Shown here piece by piece: positions 35,894 to 44,647 of a DNA stretch of 64,000 bases. Position numbers and translations under genes: made by a program. How positions within the stretch are numbered: the first letter of the stretch is position 1; each line of letters opens with the position of its first letter. This DNA comes from Streptomyces sp. 2114.4. GTDB taxonomy: Bacteria > Actinomycetota > Actinomycetes > Streptomycetales > Streptomycetaceae. The stretch covers positions 2,108,001 through 2,172,000 of the forward strand of contig NZ_FYEY01000001.1 in assembly GCF_900187385.1 (NCBI RefSeq), written 5' to 3'. The notes under the pieces were generated by a model. That model was not told where the DNA came from and did no database searches. It saw only the letters and a program-made list of their open reading frames with translations.

Positions 35894-36830
35894 GGGCCGG
35901 AGTCTCCGGTGTGCCGGGCCCCGCCGGTACCGCAACCTCCGGCACGGGGAACTCCGGCACGGGGAACGCCGGCACCGCCACCGCGACCGGCTCCGGTACT
36001 GTCACCACGCCCGGCTGCGGCCGGCCGCCGAGCACCGCGCGCGCCGCCCGGTCCGCCAGCTCCCGCCGGTCCCAGAACCCGTCCGCCGCGTTCAGCACCG
36101 GATGTGCCGTGACGCGAACGGTCAGCGCCCGGGCGGCGAGCACCCGGCGCAGCGAGGCGGCAAAGGTGTCCTCGCCGCAGAACGCGGCCACCGTGCTGGG
36201 CAGGCCCTGCTGGGTGTAGTGGAGGGTCACCGGGCGGACCGGCGCGCCCGCGTCGAGGGCGGCCTGGAAGGTGGCCCGGCGGAAGCTGCCCCGGTCGGCG
36301 GTGCACCAGGTGGTGGCCTGCGGGAAGACCGCCACCGACCGCCCGGAGCCCAGCAGTTCGGACACCTCCCGGACGGTGTGGCGCAGCCGGCGGGGGCTCG
36401 TACGGTCGATGAAGTGCGTACCGGCTCTGCGGGCCAGGCCGCCGACGACCGGCCAGGTGCCGACCTCGCGCTTGGCGAGCAGGGTGACCGGTTCGACGGC
36501 CAGCAGGGCGAGGATGTCGAGCCAGGAGATGTGGTTGATGACGATGAGGGTGCCGGGACCGAGGCCGGAGCCGTCGCCGGCACCGTCGCGGCCACCCGCC
36601 GTGAGCGCGGCCGCGCCCTCGACGCGGACTCCGAGCGCATCGAGCAGCGAAGCGGCGTGAGCCCGCAGCCGTACCGGATCGGCCATCCGCTCACCGTCCG
36701 TCAGCGCCCGCCGTACCCCGCGGGCGAACGCGGCGCCGCGCCGGGCGATGCGGGTCGCCGGTACACGCGGCAGGGCGTGCGCGGCGCAGTCCGGAGTGCA
36801 GTCGGACCACACGTCCCAGGGGCCGTTCAC
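35886..36830 (-). CDS. olsA: 1-acyl-glycerol-3-phosphate/lyso-ornithine-lipid acyltransferase family
   Basis: 314 residues. PlsC-family motifs: INHISWLD (the HxxxxD catalytic motif), FIDRTSPRRLRHTV (motif II-like), and FPQATTW in place of the usual FPEGT motif III. A Pro/Val-rich tail (VPAFPVPEFPVPEVAVPAGP) is repetitive. GTG 36830 overlaps the upstream stop as GTGA. Since the upstream gene encodes an OlsB-like acyltransferase, this is most simply OlsA, acylating lyso-ornithine lipid; a general PlsC role cannot be excluded. The membrane-associated location is inferred from the family. Confidence 0.82.
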   Translation of the reverse strand: MNGPWDVWSDCTPDCAAHALPRVPATRIARRGAAFARGVRRALTDGERMADPVRLRAHAASLLDALGVRVEGAAALTAGGRDGAGDGSGLGPGTLIVINHISWLDILALLAVEPVTLLAKREVGTWPVVGGLARRAGTHFIDRTSPRRLRHTVREVSELLGSGRSVAVFPQATTWCTADRGSFRRATFQAALDAGAPVRPVTLHYTQQGLPSTVAAFCGEDTFAASLRRVLAARALTVRVTAHPVLNAADGFWDRRELADRAARAVLGGRPQPGVVTVPEPVAVAVPAFPVPEFPVPEVAVPAGPGTPETPARV

Positions 36831-37693
36831 CGCGCGCCCAGGAAGTAGCGGCGGTAGCGGTCGCCGAGCCGTTCCATGTCCAGGACGACGAAGAAGTCGG
36901 CGACGTCGAACTCGGGGTCGTGGGCGGGCTCGCCGCAGATGAAGGCGCCGATGCGCAGATAGCCGCGGAGCAGCGGCGGCAGCTGGGCCAGGGTGGGGCG
37001 GGCGGGGACGGGGACGGTGGGGTGCCAGGGGTGGTGCGGGGTGACCTGCAGCCCGTGCGGGGCGGCGTAGCGGGTGCGGCCCAGCCCCCAGGCGTGGGCG
37101 GCCGCGATACCGCCGTCGGCGAGCGGAACGGAGGCGCAGCCGGCGAGGTAGCGGTGGCCGGAGAGCAGGGTGTAGCGGGCGAGCGCGGCCCACATCTGGG
37201 TCATGACGGCGCCGCTGCGGTGGTCGGGATGGACACAGGAGCGGCCGGCCTCGATGAGGGAGGGGCGCAGCTCAGCCAGCGCGCCGAGGTCGAATTCGCC
37301 GTCGGAGTAGAGCCGCGGGCTGCGGCCGGGCGGCAGCAGCCGGTAGGTGCCGACGACGTCGCCGGTGGCGGTGTGGGTGACGACGAGGTGGTCGGCGAGG
37401 TCGTCGACGGCGTCGATGTCGTGGCCGGGCAGCGGAGAGTGCAGGGTCGCGCCCATCTCGCCGGCGAAGACCTGGTGGCGCAGCCGCTGCGCGGCTCGGA
37501 TCTGCTCGTGGGTGCCGGCGATCTTGGCGGTGTAGCCGGGGTCGGCGGCGGGAGCGTGACCGGCGGAGGCGGCCCCCGTGAGGGCGGGAGCGGGTGCCGG
37601 GCCGGGAACGACCGTGGGGACGGAAGCGGTAGCGGATGCGGAAGAGGAAGCGGTGCGTCGAACGGCAGCGGACGCGGTCGATGCCATGCTCAT
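36827..37693 (-). CDS. olsB: Ornithine-acyl[ACP] N-acyltransferase (GNAT, OlsB family)
   Basis: 288 residues. After a low-complexity Ala/Ser/Pro N-terminus (~1-52), the OlsB/hemolysin-like acetyltransferase domain begins (YTAKIAGTHEQIRAAQRLRH) with QVFAGEMGA, DDLADHLVVTHTATGDVVGT, EAGRSCVHPDHRSGAVMTQM and DFFVVLDMERLGDRYRRYFL. OlsB transfers a 3-hydroxyacyl group from ACP to ornithine, the first step to phosphate-free ornithine lipids. ATG 37693 has ggaggg upstream. It is the first gene of the overlapping olsB-olsA-dedA unit. Ornithine lipids typically rise under phosphate starvation; I saw no convincing Pho box upstream. Confidence 0.85.
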   Translation of the reverse strand: MSMASTASAAVRRTASSSASATASVPTVVPGPAPAPALTGAASAGHAPAADPGYTAKIAGTHEQIRAAQRLRHQVFAGEMGATLHSPLPGHDIDAVDDLADHLVVTHTATGDVVGTYRLLPPGRSPRLYSDGEFDLGALAELRPSLIEAGRSCVHPDHRSGAVMTQMWAALARYTLLSGHRYLAGCASVPLADGGIAAAHAWGLGRTRYAAPHGLQVTPHHPWHPTVPVPARPTLAQLPPLLRGYLRIGAFICGEPAHDPEFDVADFFVVLDMERLGDRYRRYFLGAR

Positions 37694-38108
37694 GAGAGCC
37701 CTCCGTGGGGAGTGGGGAGGCTGTGCGAGTCGACGGACGGTGAGTCAGCGGGGCCGGCGGGCCGTACGGAGCGAGCAGCCGGTGCACTGCTCGGCTGCTC
37801 CGGCGCCCCGCGGTGGTCCGGATCCGCCCTGGGTACGGGCGTAACCCGATGACCTGGCCCTTCTCTACGCGGCAGACTGTTCCCGGGCCCGCCGGCCGGG
37901 CGCGTGAAGCCCAGGGAGCGAACGGGTGAGGGTCCGCGGAACACTGGTCGCCGCGCTCCGGAGCCGGGGGCGCGTGGCCCCGGCGAGCCGATCGCGCAGC
38001 CCGGTGTGTCCGGGTCCCGTCGCCTACCGTCTTGGACTGAGGCCGGGCGCCCGTTAGCGTGCCACGCGCACGGAGACTGTTTGTTACCACCGAGCAGTGG
38101 GAGCACAC
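37694..38108. other. Divergent spacer, no gene
   Basis: This 415-bp region separates the ols operon from the GH89 gene. I found no supportable ORF, hairpin terminator or clear operator. One half-site actggtc near 37942 resembles half of a DasR box but lacks its partner. A ribosome site gggag precedes the GH89 start. Confidence 0.5.
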
Positions 38109-41100
38109 ATGAGCCGACCGTCACGACGCGCACTGTTGGGAACCGCCGGAGCGATCGGGGCCGGGGCGGCGCTCGGCGGGGCCGCTCCCGCCGCCGCCGC
38201 GGCCTCCGGGCGGCTGGCCCGCCGCACGGAGCGGGCACCGGCGGACGAGACCGGAGCCGCGTATGACACCGCACCGGCGCGGGCGGCACTGACCCGGCTG
38301 CTGCCCCGGCACGCCGACCAGTTCCAGCTGGTGCCGCTCGCCCGCGGCGGCGGCACCGACCGCTTCCGGGTGGACGGCCGGGCGGGCCGGATCACGGTCT
38401 CCGGGACCACCCCCGCCGTCCTGCTGACCGGCGTCCACTGGTACCTCAAATACACCTGCCGGGCCCATGTGTCCTGGGCCGGCGACCAGGTGGAGCTCCC
38501 CGGCCGGCTGCCCGCCCCGGCCTCGCCGGCCGAGCGGTCCACCGCGCTGCGCCACCGCTTCGCCCTCAACGACACCCACGACGGCTACACCGCCCCGTAC
38601 GCCGACTGGCCGCACTGGGAGCGGCTGATCGATGTGCTGGCACTGCACGGCGTCAACGAGGTGCTGGTCACCCCGGGCGCCGAGGCCGTCTACCACCGGC
38701 TGCTCACCGACTCCGGCTACTCCGACGCCGAGGCCCGCGCCTGGCTCCCCGCGCCCTCGCACCAGCCGTGGTGGCTGCTGCAGAACATGAGCGGCTACGG
38801 CGGCCCGCTCAGCCGCGAGCTGATCGACAAGCGCGCCGAGCTGGGCCGCCGGATCACCGGCCGGCTGCGCGAGCTCGGCATGCACCCCGTCCTCCCTGGC
38901 TACTTCGGCACCGTCCCGGACGGTTTCGCCGCCCGCAACCCCGGCGCGCGCACCGTCCCGCAGGGCACCTGGTCCGGCCTCAAACGCCCCGACTGGCTCG
39001 ACCCGCGCACCGACGCGTTCGCCGCTGCCGCCGCCTCCTTCTACCGCCATCAGCACCAACTCCTCGGCCCCGCCGACCACTTCAAGATGGATCTGCTGCA
39101 CGAGGGCGGCGACCCCGGCGACGTGCCCGTGCCGGACGCCGCCCGCGCCGTCGAGAAGGCACTGCGCACCGCCCACCCCGATGCCACCTGGGTGATCCTG
39201 GGCTGGCAGGGCAATCCCCGGCGCGATCTGCTGGACGCCGTCGACCACGACCGGATGCTGATCGTGGACGGCCTCAGCGACCTGGACACCGTCACCGACC
39301 GGGAGCGGGACTGGGGCGGGGTGCCGTACGCCTTCGGCTCGATCCCCAACTTCGGCGGCCGCACCACCCTCGGCGCCAAGACCCACATCTGGGCCGAGCG
39401 CTTCACCGCCTGGCGCGACAAGCCGGGCAGCAAGCTCGCCGGGACCGCGTACATGCCGGAGGCCGCCGAACGCGACCCGGCCGCGTTCGAGCTGTTTTGC
39501 GAACTGGCCTGGCGGGAGCGCCCGGTGGACCGCGCCGCCTGGTTCGACGGCTATGCCGACCTGCGCTACGGCGCCCGCGACGACGGGGCCCGCGCCGCAT
39601 ATGCCGCACTGCGCACCAGCGCGTACGAGATCTCCAGCAAGGACGGCCGGCCGCACGACTCGGTCTTCGCCGCCCGCCCCTCGCTGGCCGCCCGCTCCGG
39701 CACGGTCTACGCCACCCACACCCCGGCCTTCGACCCGGCGGCGTTCGACACCGCCTTCGCCGCGCTGCTGACGGTCCGCCCCGCGCTGCGCGGCAGCGAC
39801 GCCTACCGCCACGATCTGACGGACGCCGCCCGGCAGGCCCTCGCCAACCGGTCCTGGCAGCTGATCGGGCAGCTCCAGGAGGCCTACCGGCGCAAGGACC
39901 GTACGACCTTCCGTGCGCTGTCGGAGCTGTGGCTGCGGCTGATGCGGCTGTGCGACGAGGTCACCGGGGCGCACCGGCTGTTCCTGCTCGGGCCCTGGCT
40001 GGCACAGGCGAAGGCCATGGCGACCGGCGCCGAGGAGCAGGCGCGGCTGGAGCACAGCGCCCGTGCACTGCTCACCACCTGGGCGGACCGGGCCACCGCC
40101 GACGGCGGTTCGCTGGCCAACTACGCCAACCGCGACTGGCACGGCCTGATCCGCGAGGTCCATCTCCCGCAGTGGCAGGCGTACTTGGACGAACTGGCCG
40201 ACGCGCTGGCCGCGGACCGGCCGCCGAAGACCTTCGACTGGTACTCCCTGGAAGAGCCCTGGACCCGCGCGCGCACCGCCCATCCGCTGCGCCCGACGAC
40301 CGATGCGTACCGCACCGCGCGGCGGGTCCACGACACCCTCGCCAAGGCCCCCTACCAGGGCACCGTCACGGTCACCGCCGACCCGTCCGGGCTGCCGCCG
40401 GGCGGCCGGGCCACCGTCACCGCGGCGCTGCGCAACGTCAACGGGCTGCGCGCGACCGGCCGGGTGGACTTCGCCCTGAGCGGCGTCGACGCCACCGCCT
40501 CGGGCCCGGCGTCGCTGCCGTCGCTCCCGCCCGGCGGCACCGGCCGCGCCCGCTGGCAGGTCACCGCCCCCGCCGGTCCCCTGAACACCCCCCTGCACCC
40601 GCTCCCCTACGACCTCACCGTCGACTACGGCCCGAAGGGCGAGCCACGGGTCCGCGCGGCGCGGCACGGCACCCTGTACGTGGCGGGGCCGCTGGACGAC
40701 GACCTGCGGACCGTCACCACCAATGCGGCGGTTTTCGGCCAGTTGGGCGACCGGCTGGCCGTCAACGGCGGGGGCGCCGACCTGTGGAAGGCCACCGCCG
40801 AGTTCGGCGCGGTCTACCGGCCGGGCGCGCTCACCGCGGGCGGCTCGGTCACCGTCGAGGTGACCTCCCAGGACCCGACCGGCCCCTGGGCCCGCGCCGG
40901 CCTCGTCGTCCGCAACCGCCTCGCCGCACTCTCCTCACCCTCCGCACCTTCCACCCCGGGCGCCCCCTCAGCCGCAGACGCCGCGGACGCCCTCGGCTTC
41001 CTCAACCTCTCCGTGACCCCCGCCAACGGCGTCGTGCTCTCCTACGACGCGAACGGCGACGGCACCCTGGACACCTACCGGCGGCTCACCGGCATCACCG

Positions 41101-41321
41101 CGCCCGTCCTGCTCCGCCTCACCCGCGGGAAGGACGCCGGGGCCGCGGGCACCTACACCGGCTCCTGCTCCACCGACGACGGCGCGACCTGGCGCGAGAT
41201 CGCCACCGTCACCGTCCCCGGGGCCGCCGCCCGGCAGGACACCGGTCTGCACCAGTGTGCCGCCAACTCCGCGACGGGGGACCGCGGGACGGCGGAATTC
41301 CGCCGCTGGAAGCTCGCCTGA
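38109..41321 (+). CDS. Secreted alpha-N-acetylglucosaminidase (GH89)
   Basis: 1070 residues. The N-terminus MSRPSRRALLGTAGAIGAGA is a twin-arginine signal peptide, so the folded enzyme is exported. The GH89 core (~70-720) includes VLLTGVHWYLKYTCRAHVSW, RHRFALNDTHDGYTAPYADW, ALHGVNEVLVTPGAEAVYHR and WLLQNMSGYGGP. Expected acid/base Glu332 lies in LLHEGG and nucleophile Glu451 in AYMPEAAER. C-terminal modules follow: an Ig-like/NEW3-like segment (~765-860) and a laminin-G/DUF1349-like segment (~880-1070). ATG 38109 has gggag upstream. The enzyme removes terminal alpha-GlcNAc, as in mucin or heparan-type glycans. It is a single gene. Confidence 0.88.
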   Translation: MSRPSRRALLGTAGAIGAGAALGGAAPAAAAASGRLARRTERAPADETGAAYDTAPARAALTRLLPRHADQFQLVPLARGGGTDRFRVDGRAGRITVSGTTPAVLLTGVHWYLKYTCRAHVSWAGDQVELPGRLPAPASPAERSTALRHRFALNDTHDGYTAPYADWPHWERLIDVLALHGVNEVLVTPGAEAVYHRLLTDSGYSDAEARAWLPAPSHQPWWLLQNMSGYGGPLSRELIDKRAELGRRITGRLRELGMHPVLPGYFGTVPDGFAARNPGARTVPQGTWSGLKRPDWLDPRTDAFAAAAASFYRHQHQLLGPADHFKMDLLHEGGDPGDVPVPDAARAVEKALRTAHPDATWVILGWQGNPRRDLLDAVDHDRMLIVDGLSDLDTVTDRERDWGGVPYAFGSIPNFGGRTTLGAKTHIWAERFTAWRDKPGSKLAGTAYMPEAAERDPAAFELFCELAWRERPVDRAAWFDGYADLRYGARDDGARAAYAALRTSAYEISSKDGRPHDSVFAARPSLAARSGTVYATHTPAFDPAAFDTAFAALLTVRPALRGSDAYRHDLTDAARQALANRSWQLIGQLQEAYRRKDRTTFRALSELWLRLMRLCDEVTGAHRLFLLGPWLAQAKAMATGAEEQARLEHSARALLTTWADRATADGGSLANYANRDWHGLIREVHLPQWQAYLDELADALAADRPPKTFDWYSLEEPWTRARTAHPLRPTTDAYRTARRVHDTLAKAPYQGTVTVTADPSGLPPGGRATVTAALRNVNGLRATGRVDFALSGVDATASGPASLPSLPPGGTGRARWQVTAPAGPLNTPLHPLPYDLTVDYGPKGEPRVRAARHGTLYVAGPLDDDLRTVTTNAAVFGQLGDRLAVNGGGADLWKATAEFGAVYRPGALTAGGSVTVEVTSQDPTGPWARAGLVVRNRLAALSSPSAPSTPGAPSAADAADALGFLNLSVTPANGVVLSYDANGDGTLDTYRRLTGITAPVLLRLTRGKDAGAAGTYTGSCSTDDGATWREIATVTVPGAAARQDTGLHQCAANSATGDRGTAEFRRWKLA

Positions 41322-41370
41322 GCGCCGCGTACCCTGACCGGGAACGCACCACGAGCGAGGGGATCACGGT

Positions 41371-41601
41371 ATGAGTGCCGCAGCTGAGAAGGAGTGGCTC
41401 TACGCCCTCGACATTTCCGACGCCACCTGGCAGCGCGCCCCCGGAGACGCCGAGGAGGCCGTGGAGATCGCCTTCCTGGAGCGGGGCGCGGTGGCCATGC
41501 GCAACTCCACGGACCCCGATGTGGTACTGCGCTACACCGAAGGGGAGTGGCGGGCATTCGTCCTCGGCGCGCGGGACGGCGAGTTCGACCTGCAGCGCTG
41601 A
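41371..41601 (+). CDS. DUF397-family small protein
   Basis: 76 residues with the DUF397 pattern: W-Q-x-A near the start (DATWQRAPGDAEEAVEIAFL), then GAVAMRNSTDPDVVLRYTEG and EWRAFVLGARDGEFDL. In Streptomyces DUF397 proteins usually pair with an XRE/DUF5753 regulator in WhiJ-like loci; here it stands alone between the GH89 gene and a membrane-protein gene, so its partner is not adjacent. ATG 41371 has cgagggg upstream. A hairpin terminator follows. Confidence 0.85.
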   Translation: MSAAAEKEWLYALDISDATWQRAPGDAEEAVEIAFLERGAVAMRNSTDPDVVLRYTEGEWRAFVLGARDGEFDLQR

Positions 41602-41644
41602 CGTCCGGCCCACAGCACGCAAGCCGGCCCGTCCGGCAGTCACG

Positions 41645-41678
41645 GCGGCCACCGCGGTCCACCCACCGCGGTGGCCGC
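41645..41678 (+). terminator. Terminator after the DUF397 gene
   Basis: Arms gcggccaccgcgg / ccgcggtggccgc with a short loop, 44 bp after the stop. No T run, so strength is uncertain. Confidence 0.65.
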
Positions 41679-41753
41679 GGCCGTGTGCGCGTCACCCGTC
41701 GGGGCGCCCGGGAGGGCCGGTGACCATCACAGGAATCACTCGTTTCACCGAAC

Positions 41754-43727
41754 GTGAAGCAGCAGCAAGCGACACCCCAGCGTCCGGACCGCACCTCCCC
41801 CGGCAGCCTTGAGGACATCGGTGACGTCATCGACGTCGAGCAGGCCGAGGCGGCGCTGGTCGAGCACTACCCGCGGCTGGTCCGGCTGGCCTACCTCGTC
41901 CTGCCGCCGGGCCCCAGCCGCGGCCGGCGGGTGCTGGCCGCCCATGCCGTCGTACAGCGGACCCTGCCGCGCCAGCGCAGCTCCACCCGCGGCCTGGGAC
42001 TGCCCGCCCAGCGCGCCGGCGCGGACGCGGCGATCGACCCCGGCTATGCCTTCGTCCGGCTGCGGGTCCTGCGGGCCGCCCTGGCCGCCGGCCGCTCGCG
42101 CCGGTGGCTGCCGGTGCCGCCACACCCGTTCCCCCAGGTCTGGGGCCTGCGGCTGTTCCCGCGCTCCGGCGGGGCCGATGAACTCGCGCTGGACCAGGCG
42201 CTGTCGGCGCTGTCCGGCCCGGGGCGGGCCGCGTTCGTGCTGCGCGATCTGGAGCGGCTGAGCGCGCCCGAGACGCGCCGGGTGCTGGAGGCCGCCGGGG
42301 TGGCGCACCCCCGTGCGGCGCTGGACGAGGCGGAGCGGGCCACGACGCCGGCCGGCAGCCGGGACCGGTCGCTGCTGGAGTCACCGGAGTTCGATCCGTG
42401 CGCGCTGCAGGCCAGGCCCACGGACCTGATCCGGCGGCGGCAGCACGGCCGGGCGGTGCTGACCGCCGGAGTGGCGGTGCTGGTGTGCGGGGCGCTGCTG
42501 GGGATGCCGGGCGACGGCTGGGGCCCGGACGGCGCCGCCGCCCCGCCGTACGCACGCAACGCGGCCTCCGAAGCGGCCCTGGACCCCGGAAAGCTCGCGG
42601 TGACCTCCGCGACCGCCTGGAAGAACGCCGCCCGGCAGGACTTCTCCGCCTGGCCCGCCCGCGGCGACCGGATCCACGACAAGGCGCTGCTACGGCGGGC
42701 GCTGGCCGTGTGGGCCAGGCCCGGTGCCGGGGTGCCGGTCTCGGCGACGCCCGGCACCCCGACCGGACCGGCCGCCGGCCCGGCCCAACTGCTCTTCGCG
42801 GGCGTGGTGGACCACGTCGTGGTGGTGCTCCTGCACGACGGGCTGCGGGTGGTGCGCTACGCGGAGGCGGCGGACGGCGAGGGGCAGAGCGACGGCACCG
42901 GCGCGGCGATGGACTTCGCGCGGACCGACGGCGCGGCGGCGGATTCGGCGAGCGCGCTGGTGGTGAGCCGTACGCAGGGAAACGTCCGCTATCTGACCGC
43001 GCCCTGGGTGACGTCGGCGCGGCTGGTGGACCTGGTCACGCCGGACGCGCCGGGCAGCCGCTTGCGGATCAGGCCCGACGGCACCACCGATCCCGTGCCC
43101 ACACCGCGGCCCGCGGCGGCGACCTGCACGACCTGGCCGGCGCTGCGGATGGGCGGCCGTCTGTTCACCGACCTCGGTGAACTCACCCCGGCCCGCCTGA
43201 CGTACGGCACCCCCCGCAAGCCGGGCGAGGTGACCGCGCCGCGCGCCAGGACGGCCTGGGCGCGCACCGCCTGCCAGCTCGCCGCGGTACGCGGCCAGGG
43301 CGTCCGAGCGGTGAACGCCTGGGAGTTCGCCCGCCAGCCGCTGCCCGGGAGCGCGGGCAGCGCGGCCTGGCTGTGCACCCGCGCCGAGACCTGGCGCGGT
43401 CCGGGCAGCCGGACGATGGCCCAGATCCAGACACCGGCAGCCGGCGGCCGCCACTACCCGCCCGGCACGGTGGCCGCCCGCGCCGAGGGCGGTACGGCCT
43501 GCGGCCCCCGGGCACCACGGGCCCTGGCCGGAGTGCTGTGGAAGTCCGCCACCGGCCAGTGGTGGCTCCTGGCCGCGGGCAGCAAAAAAGTCACCTCGAT
43601 CACCACCACCGGCGACGTCCACGGCCAGGCCCCCGGCCGCCTGCTGACCCTCCCGGCGAAGTCGGGCGACCGGGCAGAGCTGAAGGGGCACCTGGCGAAC
43701 GGGAAGGCGGTGGGGGCGGTGGGTTAG
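41754..43727 (+). CDS. Membrane protein with sigma-like N-terminus (paralogue of the 7.2-9.1 kb gene)
   Basis: ~657 residues. The cytoplasmic N-terminal region (~1-205; QAEAALVEHYPRLVRLAYLV, LALDQALSALSGPGRAAFVL) is sigma-like but degenerate. It is followed by a membrane helix (AVLTAGVAVLVCGALLGMP, ~225-243) and a long outer domain with a Cys/Trp pattern (SAAWLCTRAETWRGPGSRTM, VLWKSATGQWWLLAAGSKKV). Start taken as GTG 41754; the ribosome site is weak and a TTG downstream is possible. It is homologous end to end with the gene at 7212-9122, and a 64-bp near-copy of its 3' region lies at 44567-44630. Function unknown; a membrane-tethered regulator is a guess. Confidence 0.75.
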   Translation: MKQQQATPQRPDRTSPGSLEDIGDVIDVEQAEAALVEHYPRLVRLAYLVLPPGPSRGRRVLAAHAVVQRTLPRQRSSTRGLGLPAQRAGADAAIDPGYAFVRLRVLRAALAAGRSRRWLPVPPHPFPQVWGLRLFPRSGGADELALDQALSALSGPGRAAFVLRDLERLSAPETRRVLEAAGVAHPRAALDEAERATTPAGSRDRSLLESPEFDPCALQARPTDLIRRRQHGRAVLTAGVAVLVCGALLGMPGDGWGPDGAAAPPYARNAASEAALDPGKLAVTSATAWKNAARQDFSAWPARGDRIHDKALLRRALAVWARPGAGVPVSATPGTPTGPAAGPAQLLFAGVVDHVVVVLLHDGLRVVRYAEAADGEGQSDGTGAAMDFARTDGAAADSASALVVSRTQGNVRYLTAPWVTSARLVDLVTPDAPGSRLRIRPDGTTDPVPTPRPAAATCTTWPALRMGGRLFTDLGELTPARLTYGTPRKPGEVTAPRARTAWARTACQLAAVRGQGVRAVNAWEFARQPLPGSAGSAAWLCTRAETWRGPGSRTMAQIQTPAAGGRHYPPGTVAARAEGGTACGPRAPRALAGVLWKSATGQWWLLAAGSKKVTSITTTGDVHGQAPGRLLTLPAKSGDRAELKGHLANGKAVGAVG

Positions 43728-43775
43728 GGGGCTTGGCCCACAGCCCCCGGAGCGCCCCCTCGGTCTCTGTGCGGA

Positions 43776-44537
43776 TCAGGGACGAGTCGCCACCAACAGG
43801 TCCACCACATAGGCCTCTTGCACCGTCGCGTCGGGGAACATCTCGTGCAGCCGCCTGCGCTCCTCGCGGAGGAAGGCCCGCCTGTCGTCCTCGGCAAGGA
43901 CCAGGAACGCCGAGCGGCTGGTGATGTTGGCGAGGTGCGTGTCCAGTGGGACTCTGCGGCTCCACGGCACCTGGCGGCGCGCGGCCCGGAGCCCCGACAG
44001 ACCCGCGAGCCGGATGGCGTCGCTGTCGTCGGGACGCGTCCGGGAAGTCGGCGTCACTCCGCAGTGGCGCGCGATCCGCTCGTGCTGTTCACGGATCCAG
44101 GGCACGTCAAAGGCGGTGGTGTTCCACCAGACCGCGAGCGCACCGCCCGGCCGCAGGACCCGCAGCGCCTCCGGGACGGAGCGGGCGGTGTCGGTCCACT
44201 GCCAGGACTGTGCGTAGGTGATGAGGTCGTGGGAGGCGTCCGCGAGCGGGAGGGCATTGCCGTCACCCCTCACGACCGGTACGTCCGGGAGCCCGCGGCG
44301 GAACCGGGCGGCCATGGCCTCGCCCGGCTCCACACCGATCACGTCGGCACCGCGCGCACGCAGCAGCGCGGTGGCGATTCCGGTGCCCGCGCCGACATCG
44401 GCGACCCGGGCACCCGCCAGGGGCCGGCACATGACCTGTGCGACGAAATCGAAGAGCGCGGGCGGATACGAAGGGCGGCCGGCCGCGTACTGGTCAGCGG
44501 CCGCGTTGAACGCGTGAGCGCGTGAGTCGGCGGTCAT
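43776..44537 (-). CDS. Class I SAM-dependent methyltransferase
   Basis: 253 residues. The SAM-binding motif I is VADVGAGTGIATALLRARGA with acidic motif II VIGVEPGEAM. Methyltransf_11 hallmarks follow (VVRGDGNALPLADASHDLIT and ALRVLRPGGALAVWWNTTAF). ATG 44537 has gacgagg eight bases upstream; the GTG at 44543 is less well placed. The C-terminal half carries the acceptor-binding part and does not identify the substrate. The gene is leftward and convergent with the membrane-protein paralogue. The family covers small molecules such as ubiquinone precursors or natural products. Confidence 0.88.
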   Translation of the reverse strand: MTADSRAHAFNAAADQYAAGRPSYPPALFDFVAQVMCRPLAGARVADVGAGTGIATALLRARGADVIGVEPGEAMAARFRRGLPDVPVVRGDGNALPLADASHDLITYAQSWQWTDTARSVPEALRVLRPGGALAVWWNTTAFDVPWIREQHERIARHCGVTPTSRTRPDDSDAIRLAGLSGLRAARRQVPWSRRVPLDTHLANITSRSAFLVLAEDDRRAFLREERRRLHEMFPDATVQEAYVVDLLVATRP

Positions 44538-44566
44538 CCTCACATCCTCGTCCCTCCGCTCCGCCC

Positions 44567-44630
44567 GCGCCGAGACCCGGCGCGGTCCGGGCCGCCGGAC
44601 GATGACTCAGATCCGGACACGGGCAGCCGC
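44567..44630 (+). repeat. Relic copy of part of the 41.8-kb membrane-protein gene
   Basis: 64 bases ~90% identical by eye to 43381-43444, starting gcgccgagac in both. Translation keeps the same words (RAET.RGPG.RTM.QI.T.AA), so it derives from a coding copy of the gene or a third paralogue. It lies between the methyltransferase and marR genes and is too short to function. Confidence 0.75.
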
Positions 44631-44647
44631 CCGTCCTCACCGCATCC

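Noticed and set aside
37930..37960. Half of a DasR-like box (actggtc) upstream of the GH89 gene
   Set aside because: The second half-site (gaccagt) is absent, so the match is no better than chance.
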